The translations under genes were made by a program, and so were the position numbers. Positions 17,786 through 26,527 of a stretch of DNA of 64,000 nucleotides are shown here, one piece after another. Within the stretch, counting starts at the first letter, position 1; every line of letters begins with the position of its first letter. The stretch is from Paractinoplanes durhamensis (GTDB lineage: Bacteria; Actinomycetota; Actinomycetes; Mycobacteriales; Micromonosporaceae), in assembly GCF_016862175.1 (NCBI RefSeq), contig NZ_BOML01000009.1, forward strand, positions 1-64,000, read 5' to 3'. Under the pieces are notes generated by a model. That model made no database searches. It worked only from the letters and a program-made list of their open reading frames with translations, and was not told where the DNA came from.

Positions 17786-18101
17786 ATGCCCGGATAGGGA
17801 TGATGCCCCCTTGTCTCGTGCTACTTGCTGGGCGTACAGTGCTTCAGCGGCCGCGGGAATGGTCCACATCGGAACGCTTCAACACGAGCAGGTTAGCCAA
17901 AGACGATATGTAGAGACAAGACTACGTTCCTACTAATAGTGCACAAGATCCAGCGCTGAGCTGGCATAAGGGGTTTGCCACGCACGCAGAAAGAAGGGCC
18001 AGGGCCAGCTCTGCTGGGCCCCGGCCCGCCCTCGGCGGGAGCGACGGTCCGCACCCACCACCGAGCTACGACATGAAGATCTTGGGGTTTCCGGAGAAGC
18101 G
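17786..18101. other. Low-GC non-coding stretch with inverted repeats
   Basis: No convincing gene lies here. Nested inverted repeats are CTTGTCTC (17810-17817) with GAGACAAG (17913-17920), and CTCGTG (17815-17820) with CACGAG (17883-17888). On the minus strand TTGTCT (from 17918), 18 bp, then TAACCT is a plausible promoter for the NYN gene. A GC-rich hairpin-prone patch (18000-18040) near the 3' end of the potassium channel gene may be its terminator. Confidence 0.5.
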
Positions 18102-19115
18102 TCAGACCGAGACGCCGACGCTGCTGTCCTCAGCCCGGATATACACGAGCATGTCGCCGGTCTCGATTAGCGGGGTCTGCTCGCCGCCCAGCGGAAGCAC
18201 CTTTCCGCGGCGAATAAGAGCAACGACCAGCGTTACCAATTCGCGGGGATTCCGGCCGACCTCGCTGCGTTCCGCGCTGCGCATTGCCAATGCCATTCCC
18301 TGGCCGGGCGTCAGCAGATCCTCGACGACGTCGATCAATGGTGGCGCCGTCGTGGTGAGACCGAGCAGGCGGCCGGCCGTGGCCGACGAGACGATCACGT
18401 GGTGGGCGCCGCTCTGCTTGAGGAGGGCGGCATTTTCCTGCTCGCGGACGGCGGCGATGATGCGCACCTGGCCGGCCGTGAGCTGGCGGACGGTGAGGCT
18501 GATCAGGACCGAGGCCTCGTCGCTGTCGGTGGCGATGATGACGGCCTTGCAGTTCTTGACGTCGGCCTCATTGAGAATCGCCGAGCGGGTGGCATTTCCC
18601 TCGATCGCGGCCAGGCCGTTCGATGCGGCCTGCCGGACCCCGGCCTCGCGGCTCTCCACGACGACGATCCGGGATTTCTCCCAGCCATTTTCGAGCAATG
18701 CGGCGACCGCGGCCCGGCCCTTGGTGCCGTAGCCGCAGACGATGACGTGGTCCTTCAACTTTCGCCTCCACCGGCCGACCCGCAGACTGTTGCGGTACTG
18801 GTCGGTGAGCACCTCGAGGGTCGTGCCGACCAGGATGATCAGGAAGAGCACCCGCGCCGGGGTGATCGCCAGAACGTTCACCAGCCGAGCCTCGGGGGTG
18901 AACGGTGTGATGTCGCCGTAGCCGGTCGTGGAGAGTGACACAACCGCGTAGTAGAAGCAGTCGAGAAGGGTGAGCCCGTCACCGTTGACGTCTCGGTAAC
19001 CGCCCCGGTCGAGGTAGATGATCGTGACGGTGACCAGCACCAGCAGGACGGCCAGCAGCATCCGGACCGCGAGTGCACGCAGCGGACCCTGTCGCACCCT
19101 GGGCAGATGGATCAT
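18102..19115 (-). CDS. Potassium channel with TrkA-N/C (RCK) domains
   Basis: The 337-residue protein has two membrane helices (about 14-34 and 84-102) flanking a pore loop with the selectivity filter TTGYGD (63-68), then an RCK domain with the nucleotide motif VIVCGYGTKG (124-133) and a C-terminal TrkA-C-like domain (about 255-330). It is a two-TM ligand-gated K+ channel of the MthK/Kch type. It is divergent from phospholipase A2; the perfect palindrome at 19178-19191 lies 63 bp upstream of its start. Confidence 0.93.
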   Translation of the reverse strand: MIHLPRVRQGPLRALAVRMLLAVLLVLVTVTIIYLDRGGYRDVNGDGLTLLDCFYYAVVSLSTTGYGDITPFTPEARLVNVLAITPARVLFLIILVGTTLEVLTDQYRNSLRVGRWRRKLKDHVIVCGYGTKGRAAVAALLENGWEKSRIVVVESREAGVRQAASNGLAAIEGNATRSAILNEADVKNCKAVIIATDSDEASVLISLTVRQLTAGQVRIIAAVREQENAALLKQSGAHHVIVSSATAGRLLGLTTTAPPLIDVVEDLLTPGQGMALAMRSAERSEVGRNPRELVTLVVALIRRGKVLPLGGEQTPLIETGDMLVYIRAEDSSVGVSV

Positions 19116-19177
19116 TTCTCGTCCCGCACACGCACACCATAGCGGCCACGCGCAGGACCGCCCTCCAGGACATCACA

Positions 19178-19191
19178 TAAACGATCGTTTA
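19178..19191. promoter_or_regulatory. Perfect 14-bp palindrome, probable operator
   Basis: TAAACGATCGTTTA is a perfect palindrome in the 164-bp divergent region between the K+ channel and phospholipase A2. Its AT-rich ends stand out in this GC-rich sequence, and the form resembles TetR-family operators. No regulator gene is adjacent. Confidence 0.65.
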
Positions 19192-19279
19192 GGAATACCC
19201 GCTGGTAGGTTGCCGCACACGCCGGTAAAGCCGATCGACACCCTTGTATGCGGACGGTGACCGTTCGAACACTGCCTGC

Positions 19280-19777
19280 ATGGTCAGACGCATCGTCCTC
19301 GTCCTGGTTCTCGCGGTCGGCGTCCTTCTGGTTCCGGCCGGAGCGTTCGCCGCCACGTCGGCCGACAAGCTCACCGTGCTTTCCGACTGGACCCAGCCCA
19401 CCGCGAGCAGCACCAGCGCGTGGAACGCCGCCCGGCTCAACCGCGCGCCCTGGCAGTCCTACAACTTCGACTGGTCCACCGACTACTGCTCGGCCAGCCC
19501 GGAGAAGCCGCTCGGCTTCGACTTCAGCCTCTCCTGCTGGCACCACGACTTCGGCTACCGCAACTACAAGGACGTCGGCGCCTTCCCGGCCAACAAGGCC
19601 CGGCTCGACGACATGTTCTACGCCGACCTGCGGCGGGTCTGCCTCAACTACAGCACCTTCGTGCGCCCCGCCTGCTACAGCCTCGCCTGGACCTACTACC
19701 AGGCCGTGCACGTCTTCGGGTCGCTCACCGCCGTCAAGAAGGCCGACATCAAGAGGGCCGAAGCACTGATCCGATGA
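19280..19777 (+). CDS. Secreted prokaryotic phospholipase A2
   Basis: The 165-residue protein has a signal peptide (1-25, ending GAFAA) and the compact actinomycete PLA2 domain. The catalytic stretch is CWHHDFGYRNYKD, with H89-D90 as catalytic His and calcium-binding Asp, and D110/D111 in ARLDDMFYADL as the partner acid. Four cysteines (70, 86, 121, 132) fit two disulfides. It hydrolyses the sn-2 ester of phospholipids outside the cell. The start is set by the signal peptide; there is no strong ribosome binding site. Its 3' end overlaps the convergent cyclase gene by 29 bp. Confidence 0.93.
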   Translation: MVRRIVLVLVLAVGVLLVPAGAFAATSADKLTVLSDWTQPTASSTSAWNAARLNRAPWQSYNFDWSTDYCSASPEKPLGFDFSLSCWHHDFGYRNYKDVGAFPANKARLDDMFYADLRRVCLNYSTFVRPACYSLAWTYYQAVHVFGSLTAVKKADIKRAEALIR

Positions 19778-22403
19778 ACCGGGCCGCGCCGTCCTCGAGG
19801 TCCGGATGCTCGACGGCCAGCGCCATCGCCACGATCCGATCAAAACCGAGACCGACCCCATCGGCGTACGCGGCGTCGAACGCCGCGTCGCCGAGGGCGG
19901 TACGCAGCCACAGCTGCTGCGCCGACCAGAAGCTCCCGAACATCGTCGTACGCCGTGCGCCGCGCGCCGCCTCGGCCCCGCCGAACAGCACGGCCGCCGT
20001 CTCCGCATCCTCGCCCAGCGCACAGCGCACCGCGATCGCCGCGACCGCGTCCGCGGCCGCCCCCCGGAACCCGTGCCGCAGCCGCGACCGCAACGCCACC
20101 ACCAGGTGGTCGTGCGCGGCCACCAGGTCGCGGCGGCGCAACGCCACGATCCCGAGCAGCCAGTCGACGGTCCGCCGGCCACGGTCCTCGGGCCGGCCGG
20201 CCTCCCACTGACGGGCCCCGCCGAGCAGGTCGGCCGCCTCGTCCAGCGCTTCCCGCTTGCACAGCAGCTCGGCCAGGGTCACCACGGCCGGCAGCGCCGC
20301 CTCGGCCACCCCGGCCTGGTCGGCCTGCGCGATCACGTCGCGGCAGAACTGCTCGGCGCCGCCGTAGTCGCGGTTCTCCAGAAGCGTGAGCCGGTGCCCG
20401 ACCCGGGCCCGCACCAGCAGATCCCGGTCGTCGTTCGCCCGGGCGAGGAGTTCGGCCCGGTCCAGGAAGCGCACCCGCTCGTCCCGGTCGTCGGCCAGGC
20501 CCGCGTGCACCAGGTAGGCGGCGGCCAGGTCGGCCGGGGCCACCTCCGCCTCGTCGAGCCGGCGGTACAGCCGGAACAGCAGGTCACGACCCTCGCGGGC
20601 GGCGCCGTGCTCACGCCACCACGGATCGAGCGCGATGGCCAGGCGCAGCCCGGTCGGCACGTCCCCCTCGGCCGCCGCCCAGCGCAGGGCGGCCTGCCAC
20701 TCCACCACGTACGGCGCCAGCTCGGTGAGCGAAACCGTCCGGGGCTGGCCGTCGGTGTCGATGGCTACCGTGTCGAGCGTGTGCAACGACCAGGCCACAT
20801 GCCGGTCCCGGGCCGCGTGCTCGTCGCCGGCCCCGGAGAGCTGCCGGGTCGCGTACGCCCGGACCTGCTCCGACATCCGATAGTTGGCCCCGGGAACGAC
20901 GTCGACCAGCGACTTCTCGGTCAGCTCGGCCAGCGAACCGAGCGCGTCGTTGCCGCACCACTCGACGGTCGCCAGGTCGACCGCGCCGGCGAACACGGAT
21001 AGCCGGCGCAGCAGGCTCGCGGCCCGCACGCTGAGCGTCCGGTAGGACCAGTCCAGACTCGCCGTGATGCTGTCGTGCCGCTCGCCGGTCTCCCCGGACA
21101 CCGGGTCCAGCGCGGCGATCGGATCGTCCAGCCGGGCCGCGAGCTGCCCGGCCGTGAACAACCGCATCCGGCTCGCCGCCAACTCGGCCGCCAGCGGCGA
21201 ACCCTCCAGTTTCGACGCCACCCGGGACAGGTCGGCATCCTCGTCGGCGGGCACCCCCCGGCCGCCACGCGCCGCCGTGGCCCGCTCGCTGAGCAGCGCG
21301 AACACGTCCCCCGGCGACATCGGCGGGATCCGCCACACCACCTCGCCGTGCACGCCCATCGGCTCCCGGCCGGTCACCAGCACATCCATCTGCGGACAGG
21401 CGGCCAGCAGCATCCGCACCAGCCCCGCGCAGGCGGCCGGGGCCGCGTCGCACGTCTGCAGAAGAAGCAGCATCCGCCGGTCCGCGCAGTGCTCGAGCAG
21501 CGTCTCCAGCACCGGGCGGCCCGGCTCGGCGCGCAGTCCGAGAGCCGCGGCCAGGGTGCGGGCCAGGCCGGTTGCCGCGCTGACCGCATCAACCGTCCAA
21601 ACCCCTTGCGGGTACGCGTTGAGCACCTGCTCCCCCACCGCGACCGACAGGCGTGTCTTGCCGGCCCCGCCGGGACCGGCGATCGTCACGATCCGGTGCC
21701 GGGTCAGCAGGTCGGCCAGCTCGGCGGTCTCGGCGCGGCGGCCCACGAACGAGGTCAGCGCGGCCGGGAGATTGTGCCGGGCTCCGCTCTGGGTGCGCGG
21801 GCGGGGGAACTCGGTGTCCAGCCCGGTCGCGATCACCTGGTAGAGCTGCTCGTCGTCGTCGAAGCCGCGCAGCCGGTGCGGCCCGAGGTCGAGCAGGTCG
21901 ACCTCGGTGAGGTGCTTCGTCTTCGTCTTGGTGGCGATCGCGCCGGCCGCGGCGGGCTCACCCTCCCCGCGGATGGACCGGACGGTGGCGCCGGAGCAGA
22001 GGATCTGACCACCGTGCGCAGCCGCCGCCACCCGGGCGGCCCGGTGCACCTCGATACTCGCGTACTCGTCGCCGATCGGTGTCGCCCACCCGGTGTGCAT
22101 GCCCATCCGGACCTTCGGCATCGCGTCGCGAGCCGGCCACTCGTGTGCGGACAGTCGCCGCTGGGCCTCCACACAGGCCGCCAGAGCGTCGCCCGCATCG
22201 CGGAACGCCACGAAGAAAGAATCACCCTCGGTGAAGAGCTCAACACCGTCGAAGTCACGCAGCGCAGCACGCAGCACCGAACGATGCGCGCCGAGAACAG
22301 GGCCGTAGTCGTCACCGAGCATCCGGGCCAACCGCGTCGAGCCCTCGATGTCGGTGAACATAAAGGTCACCAGCCCGCTCGGCAGCTCGGTCCGTCCCGA
22401 CAC
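19749..22403 (-). CDS. Adenylate/guanylate cyclase-domain protein with ATPase and TPR-like region
   Basis: The GTG at 22403 follows GGAGG-rich sequence and gives 884 residues. Residues 10-180 are a class III cyclase domain with metal Asp D18 (FTDIEGST) and GDSFFVAF. An NB-ARC/STAND-type ATPase follows with P-loop GPGGAGKTRL (around 255), then a helical-repeat C-terminus. The usual Walker B LLLLDNC is LLLLQTC here, so the ATPase metal aspartate is replaced. No C-terminal LuxR helix-turn-helix is present, unlike many relatives. Probable cyclic-nucleotide or scaffold signalling protein. Confidence 0.88.
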   Translation of the reverse strand: MSGRTELPSGLVTFMFTDIEGSTRLARMLGDDYGPVLGAHRSVLRAALRDFDGVELFTEGDSFFVAFRDAGDALAACVEAQRRLSAHEWPARDAMPKVRMGMHTGWATPIGDEYASIEVHRAARVAAAAHGGQILCSGATVRSIRGEGEPAAAGAIATKTKTKHLTEVDLLDLGPHRLRGFDDDEQLYQVIATGLDTEFPRPRTQSGARHNLPAALTSFVGRRAETAELADLLTRHRIVTIAGPGGAGKTRLSVAVGEQVLNAYPQGVWTVDAVSAATGLARTLAAALGLRAEPGRPVLETLLEHCADRRMLLLLQTCDAAPAACAGLVRMLLAACPQMDVLVTGREPMGVHGEVVWRIPPMSPGDVFALLSERATAARGGRGVPADEDADLSRVASKLEGSPLAAELAASRMRLFTAGQLAARLDDPIAALDPVSGETGERHDSITASLDWSYRTLSVRAASLLRRLSVFAGAVDLATVEWCGNDALGSLAELTEKSLVDVVPGANYRMSEQVRAYATRQLSGAGDEHAARDRHVAWSLHTLDTVAIDTDGQPRTVSLTELAPYVVEWQAALRWAAAEGDVPTGLRLAIALDPWWREHGAAREGRDLLFRLYRRLDEAEVAPADLAAAYLVHAGLADDRDERVRFLDRAELLARANDDRDLLVRARVGHRLTLLENRDYGGAEQFCRDVIAQADQAGVAEAALPAVVTLAELLCKREALDEAADLLGGARQWEAGRPEDRGRRTVDWLLGIVALRRRDLVAAHDHLVVALRSRLRHGFRGAAADAVAAIAVRCALGEDAETAAVLFGGAEAARGARRTTMFGSFWSAQQLWLRTALGDAAFDAAYADGVGLGFDRIVAMALAVEHPDLEDGAARFIGSVLRPS

Positions 22404-22844
22404 GGTGAACCCTCCGCCTCCTCTGGGAAGTCGTGTCTGATGCTGCCGTATCACTCTGTCACCGTGCATCGTAGAAACGGACGGTAACGATCTACACGCC
22501 ATACCGACCCCGGACGGAGGACCCTCCGACCGGAAGTCATCGACGTTCGCTATGCACTACGCGTGACGTAACGAAATGGATCGAGCCAAGTCACGCCGCA
22601 GTTGGTCACATCTGGCGGCACGTTCGGGTGTACGCACCGGAGTCGCCACCGCAGCGTCTCTCCACGTCGCACGGTCATTCCGCAGAGTAACCAAGACCGC
22701 GATCTCATTCACCGCGCGCGACCGTAGCTCACCCAAATGATCACGCGGCGTGGTCGAAGTGACTCACGAGTAAGGAATGGCCCGGCGCACCACTCAGCGG
22801 CCGATGCCGGCATTTTTTCGCCGTCGGCTGGGGTGCAGGCTGGC
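22404..22844. other. Intergenic region upstream of cyclase gene
   Basis: This 441-bp stretch separates fmdB from the cyclase gene, both on the minus strand, and should hold the cyclase promoter. A 14-bp palindrome, CGGAGG-AC-CCTCCG, lies at 22515-22528. I see no convincing gene or clear -35/-10 pair. Confidence 0.4.
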
Positions 22845-23060
22845 TCAGCAGCCGCAGGCGCCGCCACAGCAACCGCCGCCGCCGGCCGAGGGGGCCGGGG
22901 ACGAACTGCCGCCACGGCCGGTCACGGCGACGGTGGAGAGGAGCTTCACCGTGTCGCCGTGGCCCTGCGGGCACGCGGTGGGCGCGGAGGCTTCACGCAT
23001 CGGGCGGCTGACCTCGAAGGTGTCGCCACAGGCGCGGCACCGGAACTCGTAACGCGGCAT
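22845..23060 (-). CDS. FmdB family zinc ribbon protein
   Basis: The 71-residue protein starts MPRYEFRCRACGDTFEVSRP, the FmdB-type zinc ribbon with CxxC at 8-11 and a second Cys pair region at ACPQGHG. The tail is Gly/Ser rich and ends GGGGCCGGACGC, a cysteine cluster common in actinobacterial members that may bind metal. The family was named for formamidase regulation, but the role here is unknown. Confidence 0.9.
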   Translation of the reverse strand: MPRYEFRCRACGDTFEVSRPMREASAPTACPQGHGDTVKLLSTVAVTGRGGSSSPAPSAGGGGCCGGACGC

Positions 23061-23181
23061 TGGCAAAGCGTAGGCCCCCGGTATGACGGGAATGCACCCG
23101 GCGGGGGCAGGCTGCCGGACTGTTATTCGTCCGCGTCGACGGGGCCTCTTGCGGCGAGCCATCGGCAGGTATGGTCGGGCC

Positions 23182-24435
23182 GTGGCGAACGGGCAGGAGA
23201 AACCGGTGGATAAACCTGAGCTGCGTGCGGCCGCGCCGCACCAGGGCGGACCACTCGGCAGCTCCGGTGCGGCGCCGGCGGAGAAAGCGGACGAAAAGGT
23301 GCCGGTCGAGGCCCCCGCGTCCGCGGACAAACCCGCCGACAAGCCGCTCCACAAGCCCGTCGCCAAAGCAGAGAGCAAGCCGGCCGCCCCGGCCGCGGAA
23401 AAGCCTGCGACCGAGCCGGGCGGCGGCGCTGCGGCAGCCGAGGCCGACAAATCGGATAAGCCGGATGTGGCCGCCGACAAGGCGAAGACTGATCAGCCGG
23501 CTGCGGCTGCTGCGGCTGTGGTGCCGGAATCGAGGCGGCTTCGGCGGGCCAATCCGGTGGTGGTCGCCCGGAAGGCGGGGCGCAGCACGTCGGAGTGGGC
23601 CAAGCGGCCCAGCGGGCGGCTCGTACTGCCGGCCGTCATCGCGCTCCTTCTCCTCGGGGTGGCGGGGACAGCTGGGGCTTACCTCGTACCGCAAGCTCTG
23701 CAAGCCGCACCCTCGCCCAGCGCGACGCCGAGTTTCCTGGACGGCACGGCGGCGGTGCCGCCGGCGAGTTTCCCGGGGCTGTCGACCGAATCGGCCCCCG
23801 GCGGGCCGACGGGCCTTCCCGGCTTCACCACCGGGCCGGCGCAGCCGGTGCAGAACGGTGCCCGGCCCGCCGACGCGCTCGCCGGCTGGGCGCAGCAGAT
23901 CGGCACCAAGGTCGGCATCCCGGTGGTCGCGGTGCAGGCCTACGGGTACGCCGAGCTGGTGCTCACCCGCACCATGCCCTCCTGTCACCTGAGCTGGACC
24001 ACGATCGCCGCGATCGCCAGCGTCGAGTCGGCGCACGGCAGCGCCAACGGTGCGGTGCTCGGGGTGGACGGCTCGGTGTCGCCGCCGATCTACGGGCTGC
24101 CGCTGGACGGCAAGGGCGGCCGGCAGCTGATCGCCGACACCGACCAGGGCACGCTCGACGGCGACACCACCTTCGACCGGGCGGTCGGGCCGCTGCAGTT
24201 CATCCCGGCCACGTGGAACCAATACAAGGTGGACGCCGACAACAACGGGGTGGCCGACCCCAACGACATCGACGATGCGTCACTGACCGCGGCCACCTAT
24301 CTCTGCCAGGGCGGACGGGACATGTCCAAGGCCGAGTCCTGGTGGGCGGCGATTCTCTCGTACAACGCGGTCCAGCCGTACGCCCAGAAGGTCTACGAAG
24401 CGGCCAACGACTACGGCCGACGCAGCCGTGGATAG
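23182..24435 (+). CDS. Membrane-anchored lytic transglycosylase-like protein
   Basis: The GTG at 23182 gives 417 residues. A long cytosolic N-terminus rich in Lys, Ala and Pro (1-130) precedes a membrane helix (LVLPAVIALLLLGVAGTAG, about 148-168). A Pro/Ser/Gly linker and an extracytoplasmic MltB-like domain (about 235-410) follow. IASVESAHG supplies the predicted catalytic Glu; GPLQFIPATWNQY and ILSYNAVQPYAQKV match the substrate groove. It should cleave peptidoglycan glycan strands. Confidence 0.88.
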   Translation: MANGQEKPVDKPELRAAAPHQGGPLGSSGAAPAEKADEKVPVEAPASADKPADKPLHKPVAKAESKPAAPAAEKPATEPGGGAAAAEADKSDKPDVAADKAKTDQPAAAAAAVVPESRRLRRANPVVVARKAGRSTSEWAKRPSGRLVLPAVIALLLLGVAGTAGAYLVPQALQAAPSPSATPSFLDGTAAVPPASFPGLSTESAPGGPTGLPGFTTGPAQPVQNGARPADALAGWAQQIGTKVGIPVVAVQAYGYAELVLTRTMPSCHLSWTTIAAIASVESAHGSANGAVLGVDGSVSPPIYGLPLDGKGGRQLIADTDQGTLDGDTTFDRAVGPLQFIPATWNQYKVDADNNGVADPNDIDDASLTAATYLCQGGRDMSKAESWWAAILSYNAVQPYAQKVYEAANDYGRRSRG

Positions 24436-24512
24436 AAACGCACAGTGACGGCAGCCGCACATTTCCGTGGCCAGCACTTCCCTGTTGGTCCGGTTAACGG
24501 CAAGCTGTACGC

Positions 24513-25529
24513 GTGAGGGTGCGTGAATGGGATCCCCGGTCAGCGTCGGCGGGGGAGATCCGATCGCTCGTGGAGACGGTTAACGCGGTGCTGACCGCAG
24601 ATCTCCCCGACGATCCACCATGGCAGGACGTCCAGGTTGCTGATTACCTGGCCGAAACCATGCCCGGCGAGCGCCGGATCAGCTGGGTCGCCGAGGACGA
24701 TCGCCTCCCCGAGGGGGAGAGCGAGATCTTCGGCCACGTCAGCATCCTGCTGCTCGGTGACATCGGTGTGCTCGAGGTGATGGTCAAACCGTCGCTGCGC
24801 CGCCGTGGCCTGGGCCGGGAGCTGGTCGCCGTGGCGGCCCGCCGCGCCTACCTGGAGGGCTTCTCGTCGATCGGGGTCGAGGCGATCGGTGGCACCCCGG
24901 CCATCGCGTTCTACGAGGCGCTGGGCTTCGAGCGGGAGTATGTCGAGACCCGCAGCGTGCTCAACCTGGGCTCGGTCGACTGGCCGTCGCTGCACGAGAT
25001 GGCCGACGGCATCGCCACCGGCTACCGGGTGGAATACCACCCGGGCGGCCCACCGGAGTCCCTGCTCGAGGCATATGCGCAGGCCAAGCTCGAGGCGCAG
25101 GACGACGACGAGGATCTCGACCTGGCGCCGCGCTCGTCCGACCCGCAGCGCCTGCGCGACTCGCTGGACACCCTGCACAAGCGCGGCCTGAAGCCGTACA
25201 TCGTGCTGGCCATGCACGAGTCGAGCGGGGTGGTGGCCGGCCTGACCGAGGTGGTGGTGCCGGCCCAGCACCCGGAGCGCGCCGACCAGTACGACACGAT
25301 CGTCGTCCGCGCCCACCGCGGCTACGGCATCGACCGCGCGATCAAGGCCCGCATGCTGTTCGAGCTCCAGTCGGCCGAACCGGGCCTGCGCGAGGTGCAG
25401 ACCTGGAATGCCCACAACAACGAGTCAATGCTGAAGGTCAACGCCGAGCTGGGCTACCAGGCCGACCGAGACTGGTACGAATACGGCGCCGACGTGGCCC
25501 AACTGGTGCAGAGCCTCGAACCGATCTAG
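24513..25529 (+). CDS. GNAT acetyltransferase with two GNAT domains
   Basis: The 338-residue protein has two tandem GNAT folds. The first (about 50-150) has a clear acetyl-CoA loop, [15 protein letters not shown]. The second (about 215-335) has [16 protein letters not shown] and a closing [14 protein letters not shown]. The tandem layout recalls MshD, but sequence features are not enough to assign mycothiol synthesis. Its stop TAG overlaps the hemB stop on the other strand through one CTAG. Confidence 0.85.
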   Translation: MRVREWDPRSASAGEIRSLVETVNAVLTADLPDDPPWQDVQVADYLAETMPGERRISWVAEDDRLPEGESEIFGHVSILLLGDIGVLEVMVKPSLRRRGLGRELVAVAARRAYLEGFSSIGVEAIGGTPAIAFYEALGFEREYVETRSVLNLGSVDWPSLHEMADGIATGYRVEYHPGGPPESLLEAYAQAKLEAQDDDEDLDLAPRSSDPQRLRDSLDTLHKRGLKPYIVLAMHESSGVVAGLTEVVVPAQHPERADQYDTIVVRAHRGYGIDRAIKARMLFELQSAEPGLREVQTWNAHNNESMLKVNAELGYQADRDWYEYGADVAQLVQSLEPI

Positions 25530-26506
25530 CGGAGTTTCTGGGCTACCTCGGTGGCCCAGTACGTCAAGGTGATCTGGGCGCCTGCTCGCTTGATCGAGGT
25601 CAGGGACTCGATGATCACTCGGTCTCGGTCGATCCAGCCGTTCGCGGCGGCGGCCTCGACCATCGCGTACTCGCCGGAGACCTGGTAGGCGGCTACCGGC
25701 ACCGTTACCCGGTCGCGGATCGCGGCGATCACGTCGAGGTAGGCCAGGGCCGGCTTCACCATCACGATGTCGGCGCCCTCGGCCACGTCCAGGTCGACCT
25801 CGCGCAGGGCCTCGCGCAGGTTCGGCGGGTCCTGCTGGTACTGCCGGCGGTCGCCCTCCAGGGTGGACTCGACGGCCTCGCGGAACGGGCCGTAGAACGC
25901 GCCCGCGTACTTCGCCGAGTAGGCCAGGACCGAAGTGTCGGAGTAGCCGGCCTTGTCGAGGGCCTTGCGGATCACGCCGATCTGGCCGTCCATCATCCCG
26001 GACGGGCCGACCATGTGCGCGCCGGCGGCCGCCTGCGCGACCGCCATCTCGGCGTAGATCTCCAGGGTGGCGTCGTTGTCGACCGAGCCGTCCTTGGCCA
26101 GCACCCCGCAGTGCCCGTGCGAGGTGAACTCGTCCAGGCAGAGGTCGCTCATCACGACCGTGTCGTCGCCGACCTCGGCGATCAGGTCCCGGATGCCGAC
26201 GTTGAGGATGCCCTCGGGGTCGAGACCGGCCGAGCCGGTCTCGTCCTTGTTGCCGCTCTCCGGGACGCCGAACAGCATGAGGCCGCCGACGCCCGCGCTG
26301 ACCGCCTCGTGCGCGGCCTTGCGCAGCGACTCACGCGAGTGCTGAACGACGCCGGGCAGCGAGCTGATCGGCCGAGGCTCGGTCAGCCCCTCTTTCAGGA
26401 AGAGGGGCAGCACGAGCTCGGCCGGCGAGACCCGGGTCTCCTCCACCAGGCGGCGGAGGGCCGGGGTGCGCCGCAGGCGGCGCGGGCGGATGTCCGGGTA
26501 CGACAT
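25526..26506 (-). CDS. hemB: Delta-aminolevulinic acid dehydratase
   Basis: The 326-residue protein condenses two 5-aminolevulinate molecules to porphobilinogen. The two Schiff-base lysines lie in [16 protein letters not shown] and [12 protein letters not shown]. The metal loop reads [14 protein letters not shown]: one of the three zinc cysteines is replaced by Asp, suggesting mixed or magnesium dependence. The chosen ATG at 26506 has GAGGTG upstream. It is the last gene of rex-hemACD-hemB. Confidence 0.95.
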   Translation of the reverse strand: MSYPDIRPRRLRRTPALRRLVEETRVSPAELVLPLFLKEGLTEPRPISSLPGVVQHSRESLRKAAHEAVSAGVGGLMLFGVPESGNKDETGSAGLDPEGILNVGIRDLIAEVGDDTVVMSDLCLDEFTSHGHCGVLAKDGSVDNDATLEIYAEMAVAQAAAGAHMVGPSGMMDGQIGVIRKALDKAGYSDTSVLAYSAKYAGAFYGPFREAVESTLEGDRRQYQQDPPNLREALREVDLDVAEGADIVMVKPALAYLDVIAAIRDRVTVPVAAYQVSGEYAMVEAAAANGWIDRDRVIIESLTSIKRAGAQITLTYWATEVAQKLR

Positions 26507-26527
26507 TGGGGTCACCTCACCGTGACG

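Noticed and set aside
17728..17913. 61-codon plus-strand ORF through the terminator hairpin
   Set aside because: It reads through the terminator stem and T run and has no ribosome binding site; the DNA structure explains the sequence better.
22777..23052. Plus-strand ORF starting MARRTTQRPMPAF with a ribosome-binding-like GTAAGGA
   Set aside because: Most of it is antisense to fmdB and becomes a Pro/Gln repeat; only the first residues look protein-like.
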